A stretch of 64,000 nucleotides of DNA, taken from Bacteroidota bacterium. GTDB lineage: Bacteria > Bacteroidota > Bacteroidia > Chitinophagales > Chitinophagaceae. A program made the position numbers and the translations under genes. Below are positions 52,750 through 61,620 of this stretch, piece by piece; within the stretch, counting starts at the first letter, position 1; every line of letters starts with the position of its first letter. The stretch is from contig SYIK01000017.1 in assembly GCA_005798905.1 (NCBI GenBank), forward strand, positions 45,194 to 109,193, in the 5' to 3' direction. A model generated the notes under the pieces. That model did not search any database. It saw only the letters and a program-made list of their open reading frames with translations, and was not told where the DNA came from.

Positions 52750-54378
52750 ATGTATGACATTCTCCAACTGAACGAAATGCTCGTTCCCGAACTGCTAGAT
52801 ATAGCCGAGCAGTTAAAAATTGCACAAGCAAAAAAAATGAACAAACAAGATTTGGTTTACAAAATACTTGACCACCAAGCAGTGGAAGCAAGTGAAAAAA
52901 AATCAGACGAACCGCAAGATTCGCAAAAGCGTAAACGAATTATTAAAACCACCACAAGCATTTCTACGGAAGAAGCAATTGTGGAAGAGCCGGAAACCAA
53001 ACCCGTAGAACACAAACGCCCAATTTTGAAAAAAGCTACAGAAAAACCAATTCAGGAAACTGATGCAAAAGTTGTTTTAAAAAAACCAAGAAAAAAAGTG
53101 GAAGAAACTTCCGTTTCTCCTGTAGAAGTTTTGGATGCATTAATAAATGCACCAATTGGTGAAACGAAAACAACCGCTTCAGAAACCGAACAAGTTGCAC
53201 CCGAAGCAGCAACGCAACAAAGAAACTTTCCACAACCGAAAGCACCAGTTTTTAATATTGAATTTGACGGAATTATTTTAGCCGAAGGTGTATTGGAAAT
53301 GATGCCCGATGGTTATGGTTTCCTTCGTTCGTCCGACTACAACTACCTTTCATCGCCAGATGATGTGTATGTTTCTCCATCACAAATTAAATTGTTTGGC
53401 GTAAAAACAGGAGATACAATTGCCGGCGCAATTCGACCACCAAAAGAAGGTGAAAAATATTTTGCATTATTGAAAGTTGATACCATCAACAATAAAAAAC
53501 CAGAAGATGTTCGCGATCGAGTACCATTTGATTACCTCACACCGCTTTTTCCATTTGAAAAATTAAATTTATTCGACGCAGCCGATAATTATTCTACTCG
53601 ATTAGTTGATTTATTTACCCCAATTGGAAAAGGGCAACGCGGATTGATTGTTGCACAACCCAAAACCGGTAAAACAATGTTGTTGAAAGCTATTGCAAAT
53701 GCAATTGCAAAAAATCATCCAGAATGTTATTTGATGGTAGTGCTTGTAGATGAACGACCTGAAGAAGTAACCGATATGGAACGCAGTGTAAAAGCAGAAG
53801 TTATTGCATCTACATTTGACGAACCTGCCGAAAAACACGTAAAAGTTTCAACGATGGCTTTGCAAAAAGCAAAGCGTTTGGTTGAATGTGGACATGATGT
53901 TGTAATTCTTTTGGATTCAATTACTCGATTGGCAAGAGCGCACAATACCGTTGCTCCATCATCGGGAAAAGTTTTATCGGGTGGTGTGGAAGCAAATGCA
54001 ATGCAAAAACCAAAACAATTTTTTGGTGCTGCCAGAAAAATTGAAAATGGAGGTTCGCTTACAATTATTGCAACAGCTTTAGTTGATACCGGCTCTAAAA
54101 TGGATGAAGTTATTTTTGAAGAATTTAAAGGAACAGGTAATATGGAATTGCAATTGGATAGAAGATTATCCAATCGCCGTATTTATCCTGCAATTGATTT
54201 GGTATCTTCTTCTACTCGTCGCGACGACTTGTTGTTAGATGCAGATGTATTGCGCCGCATGAATTTGCTTCGCGTATTTTTAAATGATATGAATTCCGAA
54301 GAAGCAATGCGCGAACTACAAAATCGCATGAAGGGAACAAAAGACAATGCAGAGTTTCTTGCAAGTATGAATAAATAA
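52750..54378 (+). CDS. rho: Transcription termination factor Rho
   Basis: Rho is a hexameric RNA-dependent ATPase that ends transcription. The 542-residue protein is longer than E. coli Rho (419). An N-terminal Rho_N domain ([20 protein letters not shown]) is followed by a low-complexity charged insert (residues about 45-170), as in other Bacteroidota. The RNA-binding primary site ([16 protein letters not shown]) precedes the ATPase with Walker [16 protein letters not shown] and the segments [18 protein letters not shown] and [21 protein letters not shown] short terminator follows at 54405-54433. Confidence 0.97.
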   Translation: MYDILQLNEMLVPELLDIAEQLKIAQAKKMNKQDLVYKILDHQAVEASEKKSDEPQDSQKRKRIIKTTTSISTEEAIVEEPETKPVEHKRPILKKATEKPIQETDAKVVLKKPRKKVEETSVSPVEVLDALINAPIGETKTTASETEQVAPEAATQQRNFPQPKAPVFNIEFDGIILAEGVLEMMPDGYGFLRSSDYNYLSSPDDVYVSPSQIKLFGVKTGDTIAGAIRPPKEGEKYFALLKVDTINNKKPEDVRDRVPFDYLTPLFPFEKLNLFDAADNYSTRLVDLFTPIGKGQRGLIVAQPKTGKTMLLKAIANAIAKNHPECYLMVVLVDERPEEVTDMERSVKAEVIASTFDEPAEKHVKVSTMALQKAKRLVECGHDVVILLDSITRLARAHNTVAPSSGKVLSGGVEANAMQKPKQFFGAARKIENGGSLTIIATALVDTGSKMDEVIFEEFKGTGNMELQLDRRLSNRRIYPAIDLVSSSTRRDDLLLDADVLRRMNLLRVFLNDMNSEEAMRELQNRMKGTKDNAEFLASMNK

Positions 54379-54404
54379 AATCATTGTTTGAACTAATTGA
54401 AATC

Positions 54405-54433
54405 AAAAGCCTTTGTTAACCACATTGGCTTTT
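54405..54433 (+). terminator. Terminator after rho
   Basis: AAAAGCC (54405-54411) pairs with GGCTTTT (54427-54433), followed by TTTATTTTT. The stem is short (7 bp) but the T-tract is strong. It lies 27-55 bp past the stop of rho and just before mnmH. Confidence 0.6.
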
Positions 54434-54450
54434 TTATTTTTACAAACTGA

Positions 54451-55506
54451 ATGGCTGTTGAAAAAATAAATATTGAAAAATTTTTATTGCTTGCTAAGCA
54501 ATATCCAATGATTGATGTGCGAAGTCCATCGGAATTCAACCATGCGCATATTCCATCTGCGCATAGCTTGCCTTTATTTATGGATGAAGAAAGAGCAGTT
54601 GTGGGAACGGCTTACAAACAGGAAAGCAGAGAAAAAGCAATTAAACTTGGGTTGAATTTTTTTGGTCCAAAAATGAATTTGCTTTTGGAAAAAGTAGAAA
54701 AAATTATTCTTGAACAATCTTCCAATTCAAATCAATCCGATAAAATAATACTTGTTTATTGTTGGCGCGGTGGAATGCGAAGCGCTGCCGTAGCATGGCT
54801 GTTGGATTTATACGGATATAAAATTTTTACATTGGCGGGTGGTTATAAAAAATTTAGAAACTATGTCTTAGAAACTTTTCAACTTGAATACAATTTTCAA
54901 ATACTTGGCGGATTCACCGGTTCGGGAAAAACTGAATTATTGCAAGAATTAGAAAAAACAGGAAACACCATTATTGATTTAGAAAAAATTGCCAATCACA
55001 AAGGGTCTGCGTTTGGGAATATTGGAATGATAGATCAACCATCGCAAGAAATGTTTGAAAATTTACTCGCAAAAAATCTTAGAGAAATAACAATTCGAAC
55101 TAAAATTTGGATAGAGGACGAAAGCCAGCGAATTGGATTAATAAATATTCCAAATCACATTTGGAATTGTATGCGAAAATCGCCGTTGTGTTTTTTAGAA
55201 ATTGATTTTGACGAACGACTAAAACATATTGTGAAAGAATACGGAAGTTTAGATAAACAAAAAATGATTGAAGCAATTAATAGAATTCAACAACGCCTCG
55301 GCGGACTTGAAACCAAAAATGCAATTGAACATTTATTAAATAATAATACGACAGCTTGTTTTAAAATTCTACTTACCTATTATGATAAATGGTATTCACG
55401 TGGCTTAAACAATCGAAAAAATTTTAATGCTCTGCTTACAATCATTTCTTGCAAAACCGTATCACGGCTCAATGCCGGCATTTTGATAAACGCAGCAGAA
55501 AATTAA
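54451..55506 (+). CDS. mnmH: tRNA 2-selenouridine/geranyl-2-thiouridine synthase MnmH
   Basis: MnmH (SelU) modifies the wobble 2-thiouridine of certain tRNAs to geranyl-thiouridine and, with selenophosphate, to selenouridine. The 351-residue protein has an N-terminal rhodanese domain (PMIDVRSPSEFNHAHIPSAH) with the catalytic Cys in VYCWRGGMRSAA, and a C-terminal P-loop (GGFTGSGKTELLQEL). Its 3' end overlaps the convergent RidA gene by four bases. selD is not in the window, so whether selenium is used cannot be judged. Confidence 0.93.
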   Translation: MAVEKINIEKFLLLAKQYPMIDVRSPSEFNHAHIPSAHSLPLFMDEERAVVGTAYKQESREKAIKLGLNFFGPKMNLLLEKVEKIILEQSSNSNQSDKIILVYCWRGGMRSAAVAWLLDLYGYKIFTLAGGYKKFRNYVLETFQLEYNFQILGGFTGSGKTELLQELEKTGNTIIDLEKIANHKGSAFGNIGMIDQPSQEMFENLLAKNLREITIRTKIWIEDESQRIGLINIPNHIWNCMRKSPLCFLEIDFDERLKHIVKEYGSLDKQKMIEAINRIQQRLGGLETKNAIEHLLNNNTTACFKILLTYYDKWYSRGLNNRKNFNALLTIISCKTVSRLNAGILINAAEN

Positions 55507-55904
55507 TTATTGGTTGAACTGTTCAATATTGCGGTTGCTTCTATTTCAATTAAATACTCGGGAGCAATTAATGCTTTTACTTCAATCATCGAAGTGCAAG
55601 GTTTTATTTCTTTAAAAAATTCTCCGTGAGCTTTTCCGAATTCTTCCCAACGAGAAATATCGGTTACAAACATTCTTGTTCGAATCACATCTTTTAAAGA
55701 GGCGCCGGCTTGTTGTAATATTTTTTCTATTTTTTCAATTATGAATTTCGTTTGCTCGTATGCGTTATTAGTACCAACAAGATTATTGTTTTCGTCAACA
55801 GCAACTGTTCCGGTTACTTCAACAATATTTCCCACTTTTACAGCACGGCTGTAACCAACAATTTCTTCCCATTTTGCTCCAGATGAATAGTTGATTCTTT
55901 GCAT
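55503..55904 (-). CDS. RidA family protein
   Basis: A 133-residue RidA/YjgF-family protein, the family that deaminates reactive enamine/imine intermediates. It has KWEEIVGYSRAVKVGNIVEV near the N-terminus, a conserved Arg in VIRTRMFVTDIS, and the closing segment ALIAPEYLIEIEATAIL. This branch (YgjF/YoaB-like) often acts on specific metabolites, unknown here. It follows recQ by 13 bp on the same strand, so the two are probably co-transcribed. Confidence 0.9.
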   Translation of the reverse strand: MQRINYSSGAKWEEIVGYSRAVKVGNIVEVTGTVAVDENNNLVGTNNAYEQTKFIIEKIEKILQQAGASLKDVIRTRMFVTDISRWEEFGKAHGEFFKEIKPCTSMIEVKALIAPEYLIEIEATAILNSSTNN

Positions 55905-55917
55905 AAACTAAGCAGTT

Positions 55918-58200
55918 TTACATGCCATATTTTCCCAAAAATTTGATGCGCATTATTTTTAACTGCTCCAATGAAAAATCGTGTTCTGCTAATTCTTCTT
56001 GTGCAACTTCAATGCTACTTGTATCGCAGTTTTTAAAATAGTTCATTATTTCTTCTTGATCATTTTCGTCCAACATTTGTTCAATTTCATAATCTAAATT
56101 AAGCTTGGTGCCACTACTGGCGATAGTTTCCATTTCATCCAACAGCTCGTTCATTGTCCATCCTTTATTTTTAGCAATAGTTTCCATCGGTATTTTTTTG
56201 TCAACATTAAGGATGATAAATACTTTGTGTCCACTTTTATTAACAACGCTTTTCATTACAAAGTCATCGGGGCGTTCTATATTATTTTCTTCAACATATT
56301 TTGCAATTAATTCTACAAATGGTTTTCCATATCGCAATGCTTTTCCTTTGCTTACCCCCTGGCATTTCTCTAAGTCGGTAACCGTAACGGGATAAAGTGT
56401 TGACATATCGCGCAACGAGGCTTCAAGAAAAAGAACAAATGGAGGAAGGTTTTTTTTCTTAGCTTCTTTTTGTCGTAATTCTTTCAACATTTCATACAAT
56501 TGCTCATTTGAAGTACTAGCTTCTGCAACGACTTCTCCTTCTTCATCATCTAAATTTGCATCATCGTATAAATGATTAATCACCACTTTGAAAGACTTTG
56601 GTTTTTTCAAAAAATCCAACCCTTTTGGTGTAAACTTTAACACACCATAATCCTCAATATCTTTTCTCAACAAATCTTCGAGCAGTAGTTGACGTATAAG
56701 CGAATTCCAAAAATGATTTTCTTTATCATTACCACAAGCAAACAATTCCAGCGATTCGTGTCGGTACATTGTATTTTGCGGGGTCATTTTCCCGGAAATG
56801 ATATTTACAATATAGTCTGAAGCGAATCGTTCGTCCAAAACTTTAATAACTTTTAAAACTTTTAATGCATCTTCTTTGGCTTCAATTTTTTCTTTAGGAT
56901 ACTTACAATTATCGCAATTGCCACATTTGGTATTTTCATACGTTTCGCCAAAATAGTTCATCAACACCTTTCGACGACAAACTCCACTTTCGGCAAAAGC
57001 AACTGTTTCGTTTATTAAATGCCAGCCAACTTCTCTTTCGCTAAGTGGCTTAGCACGCATTAAATGTTCAAGCTTACTTACATCTTTATGGGAATAATAA
57101 AGAATACATTTCCCTTCCAACCCATCACGCCCTGCTCGTCCTGTTTCTTGGTAATAATTTTCGATACTTTTTGGAATATTGTAATGCATTACAAAGCGGA
57201 TATCTGGTTTATCAATTCCCATACCAAATGCAATGGTTGCAACAATGACTTGCGTGTCTTCATTCAAAAATTGATCCTGTCTTTTTGAGCGAAGTTTGCT
57301 ATCAAGTCCTGCATGATAAGCCACTGCTTTTACTCCGTTTGCGGTAAGCATATCTGCCAACTCTTCCGTTGTTCTGCGATTGGTTGTATAAATGATTCCG
57401 CTCTTCCCTTTGTTTTGTACAATGAATTTTGCAATATTTTTCAGCGTGCCCTCTTTGGTTATTTTTGGATTTACTTCATAATAAAGATTGGGGCGATTAA
57501 AAGAGGAAATGAATATCTCCGGATTTCTAAGATTGAGGTTTTCAACAATATCACTTTGAACTTTTGGCGTTGCCGTTGCAGTAAGTGCAATAATTGGAAT
57601 ATCGGAATTGATCTGAATCATCATTTCGCGCAAGCGCCGATACTCGGGTCTAAAATCATGCCCCCACTCCGAAATACAGTGTGCTTCATCAACTGCAAAA
57701 AAAGAAATATTCAAATCGCTGAAAAAGTCCAAGTTTTCTTGTTTTGTCAACGTTTCGGGTGCAACATAAAGCATTTTTGTTTTTCCCGATTTCAAATCAT
57801 CATGAACTTGCGTTACTTCTTTTTTTGTTAAAGTAGAATTAAGAAAATGTGCAATTTCATCATTATTGCCATAGCTACGAATTAAATCAACTTGATTTTT
57901 CATTAATGCAATTAAAGGTGAGACAATAATAGTTACACCTTCGCTTAATAGTGCTGGCAATTGATAGCACAAGCTTTTTCCCCCTCCTGTTGGTTTTATT
58001 ACAAGTATATCTTTCCCCGCCAACAACGATTCAATAATTTTTTCTTGATTTCCTTTAAAGGAATCAAATCCAAAATAGTTTTTTAGTGCTACGTGAAGAT
58101 TGTGATTTTTTTTGCTCACACCTTCTTTTACATTTTTAACTGATTTCTTTGGCGGCGTTTCTTTCTTTTTCGCAGTCGCTTGCAATTTTGATTTAGTCAT
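55918..58200 (-). CDS. recQ: ATP-dependent DNA helicase RecQ
   Basis: RecQ unwinds recombination and replication intermediates 3' to 5'. The protein of about 760 residues has a lysine-rich N-terminal extension (about residues 1-40). The helicase core has motif I KPTGGGKSLCYQLPAL, DEAHCISEWGHDFRPEYRRL, and GRAGRDG. The Zn-binding RQC segment (CRRKVLMNYFGE, CGNCDNCKYP) and an HRDC domain (SLRDMSTLYPVTVTDLEKCQ) follow, and the C-terminal tail is acidic. ATG 58200 is preferred over a TTG-started frame at 58227. Bacteroidota often have two RecQ paralogues; the second is not in this window. Confidence 0.95.
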   Translation of the reverse strand: MTKSKLQATAKKKETPPKKSVKNVKEGVSKKNHNLHVALKNYFGFDSFKGNQEKIIESLLAGKDILVIKPTGGGKSLCYQLPALLSEGVTIIVSPLIALMKNQVDLIRSYGNNDEIAHFLNSTLTKKEVTQVHDDLKSGKTKMLYVAPETLTKQENLDFFSDLNISFFAVDEAHCISEWGHDFRPEYRRLREMMIQINSDIPIIALTATATPKVQSDIVENLNLRNPEIFISSFNRPNLYYEVNPKITKEGTLKNIAKFIVQNKGKSGIIYTTNRRTTEELADMLTANGVKAVAYHAGLDSKLRSKRQDQFLNEDTQVIVATIAFGMGIDKPDIRFVMHYNIPKSIENYYQETGRAGRDGLEGKCILYYSHKDVSKLEHLMRAKPLSEREVGWHLINETVAFAESGVCRRKVLMNYFGETYENTKCGNCDNCKYPKEKIEAKEDALKVLKVIKVLDERFASDYIVNIISGKMTPQNTMYRHESLELFACGNDKENHFWNSLIRQLLLEDLLRKDIEDYGVLKFTPKGLDFLKKPKSFKVVINHLYDDANLDDEEGEVVAEASTSNEQLYEMLKELRQKEAKKKNLPPFVLFLEASLRDMSTLYPVTVTDLEKCQGVSKGKALRYGKPFVELIAKYVEENNIERPDDFVMKSVVNKSGHKVFIILNVDKKIPMETIAKNKGWTMNELLDEMETIASSGTKLNLDYEIEQMLDENDQEEIMNYFKNCDTSSIEVAQEELAEHDFSLEQLKIMRIKFLGKYGM

Positions 58201-58386
58201 TGTTCCGTTCTTTTCTTCAAGATTCAATAAAATAGATTTCCTTAAGATACACTTTTTATTGAAAATGTCCCTAATTATTGTTTTTTTTACGAAGTTGACA
58301 AATTTACGAAATGCAAAAAATGAAACGGAAGACCAACTAAGAATTAACTATTCTTTTTGACTGATGATTAATCTTTAACAAATCTA

Positions 58387-58394
58387 TATTTTTG
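58387..58394 (+). promoter_or_regulatory. -7 element for kdsD-manC
   Basis: TATTTTTG, exact TAnnTTTG, overlaps the TTG that begins the longest frame, so that codon cannot be the start. Transcription would begin near 58401, making the mRNA leaderless or nearly so with ATG 58404. Confidence 0.5.
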
Positions 58395-58403
58395 ACACTT
58401 AAA

Positions 58404-59384
58404 ATGACAACTCACTTAAAACTACTAGCAAAAAAAACTATTGCGTTAGAAGCGCAATCCATAAACGACTTATCACCTTTCATCAACGATGCTTTTGAAA
58501 AAGCAGTACACACAATTGCTGAAATGAATGGCCGGCTTGTAGTTGGCGGTATTGGCAAAAGCGCCATCATTGCACAAAAGATTGTTTCAACACTCAATTC
58601 AACAGGAACGCCTTCAATTTTTTTACATGCTGCCGATGCCATTCATGGCGATTTGGGTATGATTCAAAAAGACGATGTAGTATTGCTTATTAGTAAAAGT
58701 GGAGAAAGTCCTGAAATAAAAATTTTGGTCCCATTAATCAAAAATTTTGGATCGGCCATAGATAAAAAAAACATCCTCATTGGAATGGTTGGTAATGTAG
58801 ATTCTTATTTAGCAAAAAACGCAGACATTATCTTAAATACAACGGTGGCACAAGAAGCATGTCCTAACAATCTTGCTCCAACGACTAGCACCACGGCACA
58901 ATTGGTAATGGGAGATGCTTTGGCAGTATGTTTGATTGATTTAAAAGGATTTGGTAGCGATGATTTTGCACGTTATCATCCTGGTGGTGCGCTTGGAAAA
59001 AAATTATACTTGCGTGTGGCTGATCTTTATAAAAACAATGAAAAACCACAAGTTTTTGAAACAAATTCTTTAAAAGAAGTAATTGTAGAAATATCATCGA
59101 AAAGATTGGGAGCAACGGCTGTGGTGAATAATGAAAATAAACTTTTAGGAATTATTACCGACGGTGACCTTCGAAGAATGTTGGAGAAAAACAATTCACT
59201 TGAAAACATGACAGCGGCAATGCTAATGACAAAAAATTCAAAAACAATCGGATCTGATGAATTAGCCGTAGTTGCATTAGATATGATGCGAAAAAACTCC
59301 ATTACGCAATTACCCGTAACGGAAAACGGAAAATATCTTGGCTTTGTACATTTACACGATTTAATCCGCGAAGGATTGATTTAA
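58404..59384 (+). CDS. kdsD: Arabinose-5-phosphate isomerase KdsD/KpsF/GutQ
   Basis: This enzyme makes D-arabinose 5-phosphate for Kdo synthesis in lipopolysaccharide. The protein of about 326 residues has a SIS domain (GRLVVGGIGKSAIIAQKIVS, LLISKSGESPEIKILVP, HPGGALGKKLYLRV) and two C-terminal CBS repeats (KRLGATAVVNNENKLLGIIT and MRKNSITQLPVTENGKYLGF). ATG 58404 is the best start; the TTG at 58392 lies inside the -7 box. It is followed by manC after 9 bp, forming a small operon for surface-sugar nucleotides. Confidence 0.95.
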   Translation: MTTHLKLLAKKTIALEAQSINDLSPFINDAFEKAVHTIAEMNGRLVVGGIGKSAIIAQKIVSTLNSTGTPSIFLHAADAIHGDLGMIQKDDVVLLISKSGESPEIKILVPLIKNFGSAIDKKNILIGMVGNVDSYLAKNADIILNTTVAQEACPNNLAPTTSTTAQLVMGDALAVCLIDLKGFGSDDFARYHPGGALGKKLYLRVADLYKNNEKPQVFETNSLKEVIVEISSKRLGATAVVNNENKLLGIITDGDLRRMLEKNNSLENMTAAMLMTKNSKTIGSDELAVVALDMMRKNSITQLPVTENGKYLGFVHLHDLIREGLI

Positions 59385-59393
59385 GAAATCAAC

Positions 59394-60476
59394 ATGAATA
59401 AAAATACATACGTTGCAATAATGGCTGGCGGAATTGGAAGCAGATTTTGGCCAATGAGCCGCGTCAATTTTCCCAAACAATTTCTTGATATTTTAAACAC
59501 GGGAAAAACATTAATTCAGCAAACTTATGATCGATATTTAAAATTAGTTCCGGCAGAAAATATTTTCATTGTCACTTCCGAAGAATACATTCCAATTGTA
59601 AAAAAACAGTTGCCGAATATAGTAAATGAAAATATTTTAGGTGAGCCTTCCAGAAAAAATACAGCGCCTTGTGTAGCCTATATTTCATTTAAATTATTTC
59701 TAAAAGACCCCCATGCAAATTTGATAATTGCGCCAGCCGATCATTTGGTGTTGGATACGGAAGCGTTTGTTGCCACTTCTAAAACAGCTATAGATTTTGC
59801 AGAAAAAAATAACACACTAATTACTTTGGGAATAAAACCAAACCACCCCAATACAGGTTATGGTTATATTCAATACAATGAGGTAGAAACAGCAACAGAA
59901 GTTTATAAAGTAAAAACATTTACCGAAAAGCCGAATCTTGAATTAGCAAAAACTTTTTTGGCCAGTGGCGATTTTCTTTGGAATGCCGGCATTTTTATCT
60001 GGAAAATAAAATCAATTCTTATTGCATTTGAGAAATATCTTCCTGAAATTTTTGAAATTTTTAATGCTGAAAAAGAAAATTTCAACACAGCAAAAGAAGC
60101 TACTGCTTTAGAAAAAATTTATTCGCAATGCACCAATATTTCTATTGATTTTGGCATAATGGAAAAAGCAGATAATGTTTTCGTCATTCCGGCAGCTTTT
60201 GGATGGAGCGATCTCGGAACTTGGAACAGCGTATGGGATAACATGGAAAAAGATTATTTCGAAAACTCCGTGATTGGAAATAATGTAATGATTGTGGATG
60301 CAACTAAATGTATTGTACACGCATCCGATTCAAAACTAATGGTGCTGCAAGGAATGGATAATTTTATTGTGGTCGATTCAAATGATGTTTTGTTGATTTG
60401 CAAAAGAGAAAAAGAACAAGAGCTGAAAGAATATGTTGCAGAAATAAAAAGAAACAAAGGAGATAAATTTTTGTAA
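59394..60476 (+). CDS. manC: Mannose-1-phosphate guanylyltransferase
   Basis: This enzyme makes GDP-mannose, the precursor of mannose, fucose and related residues in surface polysaccharides. The 360-residue product begins with the nucleotidyltransferase signature MAGGIGSRFWPMSRVNFPKQ. It continues with APADHLV, the sugar-binding FLWNAGIFIWK and FGWSDLGTWNSVW. The length is that of the short (GMP) form, without the phosphomannose isomerase domain. It is downstream of kdsD in the same operon. Confidence 0.95.
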   Translation: MNKNTYVAIMAGGIGSRFWPMSRVNFPKQFLDILNTGKTLIQQTYDRYLKLVPAENIFIVTSEEYIPIVKKQLPNIVNENILGEPSRKNTAPCVAYISFKLFLKDPHANLIIAPADHLVLDTEAFVATSKTAIDFAEKNNTLITLGIKPNHPNTGYGYIQYNEVETATEVYKVKTFTEKPNLELAKTFLASGDFLWNAGIFIWKIKSILIAFEKYLPEIFEIFNAEKENFNTAKEATALEKIYSQCTNISIDFGIMEKADNVFVIPAAFGWSDLGTWNSVWDNMEKDYFENSVIGNNVMIVDATKCIVHASDSKLMVLQGMDNFIVVDSNDVLLICKREKEQELKEYVAEIKRNKGDKFL

Positions 60477-60538
60477 CCAAACTTCCTTTCTCAATTGCTT
60501 GTTTTTGATGCAATCATTTTTATTTTGTAATTTAATGT

Positions 60539-61258
60539 GTGATTGCTCCGTTATCTCATATTTTATTTTTAGATATTGAAACTGTTCCGCAGTTTTCGGA
60601 TTACCATTCTTTGCCAAAAGATTGGAAAGAATTGTGGGACACAAAATCCGCATCGCTACTAAAATATCACGAAGAAGAAAGCACAGAAACCATTTATCAT
60701 CGTGCAGGTATTTATGCCGAATTTGGAAAAATAATTTGTATCAGTTGTGGTTTTATTCAAGGAGGCGGTGTTTCAAAAAAAATAATAGTAAAATCTTTTT
60801 TTGGAGATGATGAAAAAATAATACTTACCGCTTTTTGTCAAATGCTGAATAAATGGATGCATGGCGAACAGAAATATTTATGTGCACACAATGGAAAAGA
60901 ATTTGATTTCCCATACTTGTGTCGGCGATTGGTAATTAATCAAATTCCACTGCCGTCTATTTTAAATATTGCCGGTAAAAAACCATGGGAAGTAAATCAT
61001 TTTGACACATTGGAACTTTGGAAATTTGGCGATTATAAAAATTATACTTCCTTAAATTTATTGGCACAAACTTTGGGAATTGCTACACCAAAAGACGATA
61101 TCGACGGTAGCATGGTTTGGAGTGTGTATTGGAACGACAAAAATCTGAAGCGCATTGTTACTTATTGCCAAAAAGATGTGATAACAGTAGCACAAATTCT
61201 ACTCCGCCTCCAAGGCGAAGCTCTAATAAAGGAAGATTGTATAGAAATTACGAATTGA
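60539..61258 (+). CDS. PolB-type 3'-5' exonuclease (DnaQ-like fold)
   Basis: A 239-residue protein starting at GTG. The exonuclease motifs of the RNase-H-like fold are present: FLDIETVPQFS (Asp-x-Glu), AHNGKEFDFPYLCRRL, and the closing YCQKDVITVAQIL (Tyr-x3-Asp). It fits the predicted PolB-associated 3'-5' exonuclease family. No polymerase domain is attached. Its partner in repair or RNA turnover is not evident from the neighbours. Confidence 0.85.
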   Translation: MIAPLSHILFLDIETVPQFSDYHSLPKDWKELWDTKSASLLKYHEEESTETIYHRAGIYAEFGKIICISCGFIQGGGVSKKIIVKSFFGDDEKIILTAFCQMLNKWMHGEQKYLCAHNGKEFDFPYLCRRLVINQIPLPSILNIAGKKPWEVNHFDTLELWKFGDYKNYTSLNLLAQTLGIATPKDDIDGSMVWSVYWNDKNLKRIVTYCQKDVITVAQILLRLQGEALIKEDCIEITN

Positions 61259-61332
61259 GTTAGCCACTTTTTTTTGAAATAGTTTTCCTTCTTTCGACAG
61301 GAACTTCTATTTTTGCTGCCCGAAATAAGGAT

Positions 61333-61405
61333 GGTGCGGTAGCTCAGTCGGTAGAGCAAAGGACTGAAAATCCTTGTGTCGCCGGTTCGATCCCGGCCCA
61401 CACCA
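61333..61405 (+). tRNA. tRNA-Phe (GAA)
   Basis: All arms fold: acceptor GGTGCGG with CCACACC, D-arm GCTC/GAGC, anticodon stem AAGGA/TCCTT with loop CTGAAAA (anticodon GAA), and T-arm GCCGG/CCGGC with TTCGATC. The discriminator is A, and no CCA is encoded. One flaw stands out: the fifth acceptor pair is C5-A68, where C-G would be expected. The gene ends just before the rearranged accessory region and is followed by a terminator. Confidence 0.95.
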
Positions 61406-61410
61406 CAGTA

Positions 61411-61450
61411 AGAGCCTGAAAATCAAGAACATTGTTGATTATCAGGCTCT
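61411..61450 (+). terminator. Terminator after tRNA-Phe
   Basis: AGAGCCTGA (61411-61419) pairs with TCAGGCTCT (61442-61450), and an inner AATCAA/TTGATT extends the stem past a single mismatch. TTTTG follows. The stem is about 15 bp long, so this is a strong intrinsic terminator for the tRNA transcript. Confidence 0.85.
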
Positions 61451-61499
61451 TTTGTTTGCAATAAAAAGCAAATAAATGCACAATAATGCATGGTTGCCG

Positions 61500-61536
61500 A
61501 GCACTTGCGGAGCACAAAAACCGAGTACACGTGTAT
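61500..61536 (+). repeat. Repeated GAGCAC motifs and ACACGTGT palindrome upstream of the chimeric integrase gene
   Basis: GAGCAC occurs at 61500-61505 and 61511-61516, with a variant GAGTAC at 61524-61529, roughly 11-13 bp apart, followed by the palindrome TACACGTGTA (61527-61536). Such phased repeats beside an integrase gene resemble arm-type binding sites. Two more copies fall inside the following gene (near 61679 and 61732), so coincidence is possible. Confidence 0.35.
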
Positions 61537-61620
61537 GTACTATTTTGCTGTTTTCTGCTTCATTTAGCATCGCTGAATTGGTTGTAATAATATGATTTTT
61601 ACACCTTTAACAGCATAAAA

